Source of the DNA: Clostridia bacterium
GTDB lineage: Bacteria > Bacillota_A > Clostridia > Christensenellales > Aristaeellaceae
Reading direction: 5' to 3'
Assembly (NCBI GenBank): GCA_900754775.1
Contig: CAAEDZ010000387.1
Coordinates: 1-11,373 of the forward strand
Length of the DNA stretch: 11,373 nt
Shown here: positions 6,095 to 11,373 of the stretch, piece by piece
Position numbering within the stretch: the stretch's first letter is position 1
Layout: each line of letters starts with the position of its first letter
The notes under the pieces: generated by a model
What the model saw: only the letters and a program-made list of their open reading frames with translations
Told to the model about the DNA's origin: nothing
The model's database searches: none
Program-made: the position numbers and the translations under genes

Positions 6095-7069
6095 ATGCCG
6101 CTGCCGTGGGAGGCCGCCGCGCCGCTCGTGGGCCTGGCGCCGATGGCGGGCGTCACCGACGCGGCCACGCGCGTGCTCTGCTTTGAACAGGGCGCGGACT
6201 GGGCGGTGAGCGAGATGCTCTCGGCCAAGGGCTGGGTGTTCTCCGGGCGCAAAAACCGCAGCGCCGCGGAGCTTTTGACGCGCTTCCCCGGCGAGGGCGC
6301 GACCGGGCTGCAGCTCTTTGGCCGCGAGCCGGAGTACGTCGCCCGCGCCGCCAAAGAGCTGGAAGGCGAGGGCTTTGCCTTTATCGACCTCAACTTTGGC
6401 TGCCCCGCGCCAAAGATCACCGGCAACGGCGAGGGCAGCGCCCTGATGCGCGAGCCGAAACTGCTGGGAGAGGTGGTGCGCGCCGCCGTCCGCGCCACAA
6501 AACTGCCGGTGACGGCGAAGATACGCGCCGGCTGGGACGCGTCCAGCGTCAACGCCGCCGAAGTGGCCCGCATTTGCGAAGGCGAGGGCGCGCGCGCCGT
6601 GGCTGTCCACGCCCGCACGCGCGATCAATTCTACGCCGGGCATGCCGACTGGCATATCATCGCCGAAGTCGCGCGCGCCGTGGACATCCCCGTGCTGGGC
6701 AATGGCGACGTTAGAACGGGCGCAGATGCGAAGCGCATGCTGGAAGAGACCGGCTGCGCGCACGTGATGGTCGGCCGCGCCGCGCAGGGTGATCCCTGGG
6801 TGTTCGCCGAGATCCGCGCCGCCCTCGAGGGCAGGCCGTGGACGCCGCCGACGCTGCAAGAGCGCATGCGCACCGCCCTGCGCCATCTGGACATGGCGCT
6901 GACACTCTACGGGGAAAAGAAGGGCGTATTGGAAATGCGCAAGCACGTGGCCTGGTACATCACCGGCGTGCCCGGCGCGGCGCGCCTGCGCGAGCGCGTC
7001 AACGCCCTGAACGACGCGGAGGCCGTGCGCGCGCTGCTTCAGGAGTACGCGGGAGGGGAGACGGCATAA
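6095..7069 (+). CDS. dus: tRNA-dihydrouridine synthase
   Basis: 324 residues, a typical length. An FMN enzyme that reduces specific uridines in tRNA to dihydrouridine with NADPH. Visible motifs, in order: LAPMAGVTD at the N-terminus (FMN-binding strand of the TIM barrel), NFGCPAPK with the catalytic Cys103, AKIRAGWD, HARTRDQFY with His172, GNGDV, and VMVGRAAQGDPW (FMN phosphate site). A helical C-terminal domain follows. It looks most like the bacterial DusB group. ATG 6095 is preferred because GGGGAGGG ends 6 bases before it; ATG 6089 touches that site and would add only two residues. It follows cysE by 70 bases across a stem-loop and probably shares its transcript. There is no obvious functional link to cysteine synthesis. 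Confidence 0.93.
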   Translation: MPLPWEAAAPLVGLAPMAGVTDAATRVLCFEQGADWAVSEMLSAKGWVFSGRKNRSAAELLTRFPGEGATGLQLFGREPEYVARAAKELEGEGFAFIDLNFGCPAPKITGNGEGSALMREPKLLGEVVRAAVRATKLPVTAKIRAGWDASSVNAAEVARICEGEGARAVAVHARTRDQFYAGHADWHIIAEVARAVDIPVLGNGDVRTGADAKRMLEETGCAHVMVGRAAQGDPWVFAEIRAALEGRPWTPPTLQERMRTALRHLDMALTLYGEKKGVLEMRKHVAWYITGVPGAARLRERVNALNDAEAVRALLQEYAGGETA

Positions 7070-7141
7070 ACCGCGTGACGGTACGGCGTTGTCAACGGCA
7101 TTTGTCCGGAAACAAATTGCATATAAACAGGAGGAACGACA

Positions 7142-7228
7142 ATGCTCAGCATCATCCTTGACGTACTCAGTATCGTTCTGAATTTGCTGGTGATCGTGCT
7201 TCTTCTTCGAGATTTGAAGAAAAAGTGA
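7142..7228 (+). CDS. 28-residue membrane peptide
   Basis: ATG 7142 to TGA 7226-7228 encodes 28 residues. About 22 hydrophobic residues (starting MLSIILDVLSIVLNLL) are followed by the charged tail RDLKKK, the profile of a single-pass membrane peptide with its C-terminus inside. AGGAGGA (7129-7135) ends 6 bases before the ATG, one of the best ribosome binding sites in the window. It lies 72 bases after the dus stop and before a strong terminator, so it is probably the last gene of that transcript. A 6-pair hairpin ATTTGT / ACAAAT (7100-7117) precedes it. The function is unknown: type I toxin-like peptides and small regulators of membrane complexes have this shape, but no antitoxin RNA was identified. 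The DVLSIVL stretch resembles DVVSIIL at the start of the protein at 1973. Confidence 0.6.
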   Translation: MLSIILDVLSIVLNLLVIVLLLRDLKKK

Positions 7229-7315
7229 CCGCGATGGGAGCAAGCGCTGCGTGAGAAGTCATTTATAAAGGCGCTCTTGGGGAGAATGGAAACCAACGCA
7301 GACGTCCATGCAAAG

Positions 7316-7354
7316 AACGCCCGGGCGCGACGAATGCGCCGGGGCGTTGCTTTT
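7316..7354 (+). terminator. Strong, probably bidirectional terminator
   Basis: A 13-pair stem with one mismatch (7316-7328 with 7336-7348), 7-base loop GACGAAT, then GCTTTTG. On the - strand the same stem is followed by CTTTG. It lies between the + strand dus block and the convergent - strand regulator gene, as expected for a shared terminator. Confidence 0.8.
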
Positions 7355-7432
7355 GTACATCAGACAGGCATAGAACTCCCTTGCATGCAGAGCCTGTTTG
7401 CCACGCGCGCTGGGCTTTGCCGTACAAGTTCT

Positions 7433-8038
7433 TTATCGCGTCACCCGATGGCGGCACATGCCCGTCTGCCCGCAATGGGGGCAGGTGAGGCGGCGGCGTG
7501 TGAACGTGTGGCGGCCTTTTACGTAGTCCGCCATGGCGGGCGCGAACAGCTCCTTGCAGTGCGGGCACTCGAACCACCCGGCGCGCGCGTCGAGCGTGGC
7601 CGCCGCCCAGATGCCCGCCACCGCCGTAGCCATGGCAAGGAGCAGCAGCGCCACGCGCGCGAGAGCGGGCAGCGGCAAAAACGCCGCCAGCGCCACCAGC
7701 GCGCATACGGCCACGACCGTCACGCCGCCGCAGGCGATAGACTGCAAAAGGCGCTGTCTGTTCTCCGCGTTTTCCCGCACCAGTTCCATCATATTTTCCT
7801 CCGCCTTCTTCCGATAGTCCCCTTCCCCGACGCGCTCGCCGGAGAGCAGGTCGTTGACGGTGATGCCCAGCGCCGCGCACAGCGGCAGCATCAGCGAGAC
7901 CTCGGGAAGCCCCCGGCCCGTTTCCCACTTGGAGATGGTCTTGTCGCTCACCAAGAGCTGTTCGGCGAGCTGCCGCTGCGTCAGCCCCCGCTCCCGACGG
8001 CACGCGGCGATGAAGCGCCCCACGCGCGCCTGATCCAT
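7433..8038 (-). CDS. XRE-family regulator with two TMs and a C-terminal zinc ribbon
   Basis: 201 residues. An XRE/Cro-type helix-turn-helix fills about 5-66 (LTQRQLAEQL, recognition part SDKTISKWETG, then LPEVSLMLPLCAALGITVNDLL). A linker of about 35 charged residues follows, then TM segments at about 104-121 and 125-146. The C-terminal domain has CPHC at 158-161 and 186-189, which should bind zinc. This domain order is known in Firmicutes as predicted membrane-anchored DNA-binding proteins, mostly uncharacterised. The ATG is supported by AAGGAAGGGGG 7 bases upstream, and a promoter at 8064-8092 lies just before it. A perfect palindrome within that promoter suggests it represses itself. It is divergent from the lipoprotein gene at 8215, a possible target. 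Confidence 0.9.
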   Translation of the reverse strand: MDQARVGRFIAACRRERGLTQRQLAEQLLVSDKTISKWETGRGLPEVSLMLPLCAALGITVNDLLSGERVGEGDYRKKAEENMMELVRENAENRQRLLQSIACGGVTVVAVCALVALAAFLPLPALARVALLLLAMATAVAGIWAAATLDARAGWFECPHCKELFAPAMADYVKGRHTFTRRRLTCPHCGQTGMCRHRVTR

Positions 8039-8063
8039 ACAAAAGCCCCCTTCCTTTGACGGC

Positions 8064-8092
8064 AGTATACCTCCATCGCGGCGCGATGTCCA
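8064..8092 (-). promoter_or_regulatory. Promoter of the XRE regulator
   Basis: Read on the - strand: -35 TGGACA (8087-8092, 5 of 6), 17-base spacer, -10 TATACT (8064-8069, 5 of 6). Transcription would start near 8057, about 20 bases before the ATG. The spacer is filled by the palindrome at 8074-8088. Confidence 0.75.
8074..8088. promoter_or_regulatory. Candidate operator palindrome
   Basis: CATCGCG-G-CGCGATG is a perfect 7-1-7 palindrome covering most of the -35 / -10 spacer and two bases of the -35 box. The size and position suit a dimeric XRE repressor blocking its own promoter. No second copy was seen before the divergent gene at 8215. Confidence 0.55.
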
Positions 8093-8214
8093 CCCACGCA
8101 GCGTAGACTTCGCGCTTTTTAGACCCTTTCCCGGCGCGGATGGGGCTTTTTTGCGGCGGCGGGAACTCCCCTTCGGAAACAGGCGTCCAAGCCCGTGAAA
8201 GGAGGGATGTTCTC

Positions 8215-8712
8215 ATGAAAACACTGTTTGCGTCCATGCTCGCACTGCTCATCGCCCTGACGGCATGTGCCGGGGCCGAGGAAGCCGCGCCGCCGGAGAC
8301 GGTCGCGCAGGGCGACGGTTACACGGTCACCTATGACGCCGCCGCATTCTCCTTCTACCGCGATGGCGTCGTCGAGGGCACGGACCTGCTCGTGCCTACG
8401 CAGGACGTGGTCAGCCCCGTCTACATGCTCGTCTCCCGCGTGGAGGACATGGAGGCCGAGGCGGCGTCTTTTGCCGGGGAAGGCTATGTAGACGAGGGTG
8501 AGACGGCGCTTCGCAGCGGCCAGACGGCCCGCCTGTTCACGCTGGAACGCGAGGGCGTGGATTATGCCGCCTACCTTATCGAAGGCGAGAACGCCGCTTT
8601 CTGCCTGCTCACCGTCTGCTCGGCGCAGGCGCAGGACTACGCTTCGCGCCTGCGCGAGGTGGCGGATACCTTTGCCCTGACGCCGCAAACGGAGGCGGCA
8701 AACGCAGCCTGA
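8215..8712 (+). CDS. Small lipoprotein, unknown function
   Basis: 165 residues. A signal peptide (MKTLFASMLALLIALTAC) ends in a lipobox L15-T-A-C18, so the mature protein should be lipid-anchored on the outer face of the cytoplasmic membrane. The mature part (about 30-155) alternates strands and helices (GYTVTYDAAAFSFYRDG near the start, a final helix DYASRLREVADTFAL). This recalls the PsbP/Mog1-like fold of several small bacterial lipoproteins; that is inference from pattern only. AAAGGAGGG ends 8 bases before ATG 8215, so the ATG at 8207 next to that site is rejected. No clear promoter was found in the 176-base divergent gap with the XRE regulator. Two stem-loops follow the gene. Composition matches its neighbours. 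Confidence 0.85.
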   Translation: MKTLFASMLALLIALTACAGAEEAAPPETVAQGDGYTVTYDAAAFSFYRDGVVEGTDLLVPTQDVVSPVYMLVSRVEDMEAEAASFAGEGYVDEGETALRSGQTARLFTLEREGVDYAAYLIEGENAAFCLLTVCSAQAQDYASRLREVADTFALTPQTEAANAA

Positions 8713-8730
8713 AAGAGCGCATAAAAACAA

Positions 8731-8774
8731 ACTTCGGTCTATGATGGCGAAATGTCGCATAAAAAGACCGAAGT
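8731..8774. terminator. 10-pair inverted repeat after the lipoprotein gene
   Basis: ACTTCGGTCT (8731-8740) and AGACCGAAGT (8765-8774) pair perfectly around a 24-base loop that can itself form GCGA / TCGC. It starts 18 bases after the stop. There is no T-run on the + strand. On the - strand the right arm alone reads AGAC-TTCG-GTCT followed by TTTTT, a compact terminator facing the other way. The role is uncertain: terminator, processing signal or part of a small RNA. Confidence 0.5.
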
Positions 8775-8814
8775 CTGTCACATCCTGTCGAACGAGCGCC
8801 ACAACAAACGCACA

Positions 8815-8868
8815 AAGGCCGCCGGTCATCGGGCTTTCCGCCCCCTCCGGCGGCCTTGTTCCTTTCTG
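8815..8868 (+). terminator. Terminator before the sugar-binding operon
   Basis: Perfect 11-pair stem AAGGCCGCCGG / CCGGCGGCCTT (8815-8825 with 8847-8857), with GGGC / GCCC inside the loop, followed by the T-rich GTTCCTTTCTG. It isolates the lipoprotein gene from the next promoter 12 bases further on. Confidence 0.7.
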
Positions 8869-8879
8869 TTGAAACGCTC

Positions 8880-8908
8880 TTGCAATTTTGCGCCACAGCC
8901 ATTAAAAT
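8880..8908 (+). promoter_or_regulatory. Promoter of the sugar-binding protein / sensor kinase operon
   Basis: -35 TTGCAA (8880-8885, 4 of 6), 17-base spacer, -10 TAAAAT (8903-8908, 5 of 6), in a locally AT-rich patch. Transcription would begin near 8915, leaving a leader of about 30 bases with GGAGGG before ATG 8944. Confidence 0.65.
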
Positions 8909-8943
8909 AGAGTTATCAACAGACCGTTCGCGGAGGGATGCCC

Positions 8944-9930
8944 ATGCGCTCACGTTCCATCGCCCTGCTGCTTTTGACGCTTTTGCTGGCGCTGTCCTTG
9001 GGCGGCTGCGCGCCGCAGAGCGCCCCGGAGGAGGACGCCGCGGACGACGCCGTGCTGCTGGGCTTTTCCCAGCTCGGCCGCGAAAGCGCCTGGCGCATGG
9101 GCAATTCGCGCGACATCCAGGAGGCCGCCGAGCGCGCCGGCGTGCAGCTGATGTACGACAACGCCCAGCAGGAACAGGAAAACCAGATCAAGGCCATCCG
9201 CTCCTTCATCGCCTATCAGGTGGACGTCATCGCCTTCGCCCCCATCGTCGAACAGGGCTGGGACACGGTGCTGCAGGAGGCGCGGGACGCGGGCATCCCC
9301 GTATTGCTCACCGACCGCTTCATCGTCACCGACGATCCCTCCCTCTACGTGGGCTACGTGGGCGCGGACTTCCTCGCCGAGGGCCGCCGCGCCGGCAAGT
9401 TCCTCGTGGAAAAGGCCGACCGCGAGGGGCTGGACGACCTCAAGATCGTCGAACTGTCCGGCACGCTCTCCTCCACGCCCATGCAGCAGCGCAGCTCAGG
9501 CTTCCGCGAGATGATTGAGGGCGACGAGCGCTTCCACATCCTCGAGACCGTCTCCGGCGATTTTCTCCGCTCCAAGGGCAAGGAGTGCATGCAGGCGCTG
9601 CTTGCGCGCCACGCGGAGATCGACGTATTGTTTTCCCACAACGATTCCATGACCCTCGGGGCCATCGAGGCCATCGAGGAAGCCGGCCTGCGCCCGGGCG
9701 AGGACATCATCATCATCACCGTGGACGGCGAACAGGCCGCCATCGACCTGTTGCAGGAGGGCAAGATCAACTGCGTGGTGGAATGCACGCCCATGCTGGG
9801 CGACATCATCATGGACCTGACCAAAAAACTGGCCGCCGGCGAGGACATCCCCCGCGTCACCCACCCGCAGGAGGACGTGTTCTGCGAGTTTGACGAGGAT
9901 CTGATGGACATCCCGCCCCGGGGGTACTGA
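8944..9930 (+). CDS. ytfQ: YtfQ-like sugar-binding lipoprotein
   Basis: 328 residues. Signal peptide with lipobox L19-G-G-C22, so a membrane-anchored extracytoplasmic protein. The mature part is a type I periplasmic binding protein fold. GFSQLGRESAWR near the N-terminus, then NAQQEQENQIKAIRSFIA and EQGWDTVLQEARDAGIPV, are close to the galactofuranose-binding protein YtfQ. The ligand is probably a sugar, but its identity cannot be read from the sequence. In known systems YtfQ delivers sugar to a YtfR/YtfT/YjfF transporter; no transporter gene lies within this window. ATG 8944 is chosen because GGAGGG ends 6 bases upstream; ATG 8938 directly abuts it. The next gene, a sensor kinase, starts one base after this stop codon, so the protein may also present its ligand to the kinase. 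Confidence 0.92.
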   Translation: MRSRSIALLLLTLLLALSLGGCAPQSAPEEDAADDAVLLGFSQLGRESAWRMGNSRDIQEAAERAGVQLMYDNAQQEQENQIKAIRSFIAYQVDVIAFAPIVEQGWDTVLQEARDAGIPVLLTDRFIVTDDPSLYVGYVGADFLAEGRRAGKFLVEKADREGLDDLKIVELSGTLSSTPMQQRSSGFREMIEGDERFHILETVSGDFLRSKGKECMQALLARHAEIDVLFSHNDSMTLGAIEAIEEAGLRPGEDIIIITVDGEQAAIDLLQEGKINCVVECTPMLGDIIMDLTKKLAAGEDIPRVTHPQEDVFCEFDEDLMDIPPRGY

Positions 9931-9931
9931 T

Positions 9932-11373
9932 ATGCAGCGCCTCTTTCGCCGCCTTGCCCATGTGGAAAGCATCGGCCGCCGCCTGCGGCTGTCTTTCCGC
10001 ATGCTCGTGATCTTGCTGGTGGTGCCGGCCATCGTCTCCATCGCGGCGATGCTGGCCAACAGCGTGCGCTACGATGCCATCATCGCCCGCATGGGCCGCG
10101 TGGGCGACCTAAAGCCCCTCGTGGCCGTGGACATCCCCGGCGAGGCGTGGAACGTGGTGGCCGGCAACCAGTCCTTCGAGGATTCGCGCCTCTTTGCCAT
10201 GCTGGACGAGATCAGCGGCGAACTGGACGCGCTGATGGCCTCCACCGACAGCGACAACCAGCTGGAGCTGACCGTGGCGCGCCGCACCATGGACACGCTG
10301 CGCGAAAAGGTGGTGGAGCTGGGCGAGCAGATCGAAGGCGGCGCCACCGTGGAAGAGACCATGGCCAAGTACGATGAGATACGCGACGTGGCGGCGCTGG
10401 GCGAGGACATGCTGGAGGACTACATCGAGGTGGAGATCGTCGGCGCCATGGAGGAAAGCGCCGCCCTCAAGCGCATGATGGTCTCCTCGCTGCTGCTGGA
10501 AATGTGCCTGCTCTTGCTGGCGCTGGCGCTGTCCGTGTACGCGCAGCGGGGGCTGGCGCGGGCCATCCGCGCGCCCATCGGGCAGCTTGAGCATTTCGCC
10601 GGGCTGCTGGCGGCGGGCGATCTGCGCGCCCGCGCCCCGCAGACGCGCGTGGCCGAGCTTTCCAACCTCACCGAGAGCTTCAACGTCATGGCCGGGCGGC
10701 TGGAAGAGCTGATGGAGCAGAGCCGCCGCGAGCAGGAAAACCTCAAAAAGAGCGAACTGCGCGCCCTGCAGGCGCAGATTAACCCCCACTTTCTCTACAA
10801 CACGCTGGACGCCATCGTCTGGCTGGCGGAATCGGGCAGCACGGACGAGGTGGTCCACATCACCCGCGCCCTGTCGGACTTTTTCCGCATCTCGCTTTCG
10901 CAGGGGCGCGACTGGATCGAGGTGGCGGAGGAACTTAAGCACCTGCGCGGCTATCTGACCATCCAGAAAGTGCGCTACCGCGACATCCTCGATTACGAGA
11001 TCGACGTGCCCGAGGAGGCGCAGGAAGGGCTGATCCTCAAGCTGCTTTTGCAGCCGCTGGTGGAAAACGCCATCTACCACGGCATCAAGTTCCGCCGCCG
11101 CGGCGGCAAGGTGCGCGTGGTGGGCCGGCGCGAGGGCGGGGAACTGCACTTCGCCGTCATCGACAACGGCCCGGGCATGACCGAAGAGCGGCTTCTGGAG
11201 GTCATCGACGGTCTTGGCGAGGAGGACACCAGCGCCGGTTACGGCCTTTCCAACGTGGACAGGCGCATCCGCCTCTACTACGGCATCAAGCAGGGGCTGC
11301 GCATACACAGCGACAGCGAGGGCACGCGCGTGGAATTTATACTGCCGGTAAGGAGACAGGCGAGCGATGTATA
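9932..11373 (+). CDS. LytS/YesM-type sensor histidine kinase (3' end cut off)
   Basis: 480 codons are visible and open to the window edge, with essentially the whole protein present. TM1 is about 24-42, a mainly helical extracytoplasmic region of about 140 residues follows, and TM2 is about 184-205. A HAMP linker (RAIRAPIGQLEHFAGLLAAGDL) leads to the His_kinase domain with phospho-accepting His286 in QINPHFLYN. The ATPase domain has Asn379 in LVENAIYHG, DNGPGM at 411-416 and GYGL at 436-439. Such kinases autophosphorylate and pass phosphate to an AraC-type or LytTR response regulator. GGGGG (9920-9924) inside the end of the preceding gene serves as ribosome binding site, implying translational coupling. 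The sensor domain is short for this class, which fits sensing through the neighbouring sugar-binding protein rather than directly. The last codon starts TA and may be the stop. Confidence 0.93.
   Translation, partial: MQRLFRRLAHVESIGRRLRLSFRMLVILLVVPAIVSIAAMLANSVRYDAIIARMGRVGDLKPLVAVDIPGEAWNVVAGNQSFEDSRLFAMLDEISGELDALMASTDSDNQLELTVARRTMDTLREKVVELGEQIEGGATVEETMAKYDEIRDVAALGEDMLEDYIEVEIVGAMEESAALKRMMVSSLLLEMCLLLLALALSVYAQRGLARAIRAPIGQLEHFAGLLAAGDLRARAPQTRVAELSNLTESFNVMAGRLEELMEQSRREQENLKKSELRALQAQINPHFLYNTLDAIVWLAESGSTDEVVHITRALSDFFRISLSQGRDWIEVAEELKHLRGYLTIQKVRYRDILDYEIDVPEEAQEGLILKLLLQPLVENAIYHGIKFRRRGGKVRVVGRREGGELHFAVIDNGPGMTEERLLEVIDGLGEEDTSAGYGLSNVDRRIRLYYGIKQGLRIHSDSEGTRVEFILPVRRQASDV
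11367..11373 (+). CDS. Start of the next gene, probably the response regulator
   Basis: ATG at 11367 followed by TAT and A, with AAGGAG (11350-11355) 11 bases upstream. It overlaps the end of the kinase gene in another frame. If the next bases make the third codon AAG or AAA, the kinase frame reads TAA and stops exactly here. Response regulators of this class often begin MYK or MYR, which fits. Only seven bases are visible, so identity rests on position. Confidence 0.4.

Noticed and set aside
4062..6209. Open frame of 715 codons on the + strand in another frame of cysK and cysE
   Set aside because: Arg/His/Gly-rich shadow frame; the two cysteine genes explain the sequence.
7122..7127. TATAAA before the 28-residue peptide as a -10 box
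   Set aside because: Transcription would begin inside the ribosome binding site, and no -35 lies at a proper distance (TTGTCA is 27 bases away, TTGTCC 14).
10109..11308. Open frame of 399 codons opposite the kinase gene
   Set aside because: Antisense shadow of a GC-rich gene; the sense frame carries all kinase motifs.

Overview
The window is chromosomal DNA from a G+C-rich Firmicute, most likely an anaerobic gut clostridium. That placement is inferred from strong AGGAGG-type ribosome binding sites, sigma-A-like promoters, lipoprotein signal peptides, an EpsC-type serine acetyltransferase, a DNA-binding protein with a membrane segment and a zinc ribbon, and a LytS/YesM-type sensor kinase. No ribosomal RNA, tRNA, CRISPR array, insertion sequence or phage gene was seen.

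Positions 1-3810 form a loose accessory region on the + strand. It holds the end of an unknown protein (1-261), four small membrane-protein genes without recognisable function (1028-1576, 1973-2212, 2758-3114, 3205-3810) and unusually large non-coding gaps. Two gaps carry copies of the same non-coding repeat (279-663 and 1611-1824). The copies share two blocks, and the first copy has an extra 169 bases between them. Stem-loops are conserved between the copies. Two of the membrane proteins (1028-1576 and 3205-3810) share a TM / extracytoplasmic domain / TM layout and look like distant paralogues. The gene at 1973-2212 is strikingly AT-rich for this genome.

Positions 4022-7354 are a housekeeping block on the + strand: a terminator-like hairpin overlapping a good promoter, then cysK (cysteine synthase), cysE (serine acetyltransferase), a tRNA-dihydrouridine synthase and a 28-residue membrane peptide, closed by a strong, probably bidirectional terminator. 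CysE makes O-acetylserine and CysK converts it with sulfide to cysteine, so the first two genes are a complete two-step pathway from serine.

On the - strand at 7433-8038 is an XRE-type regulator with two membrane segments and a C-terminal zinc ribbon. Its promoter contains a perfect 15-base palindrome, a candidate autoregulatory operator. Divergent from it is a small lipoprotein gene (8215-8712), followed by two strong stem-loops.

Positions 8880-11373 are a sugar-sensing or uptake operon: a promoter, a YtfQ-like sugar-binding lipoprotein, a sensor histidine kinase starting one base after the lipoprotein's stop codon, and the apparent start of a further gene (probably the response regulator) cut off by the window edge.
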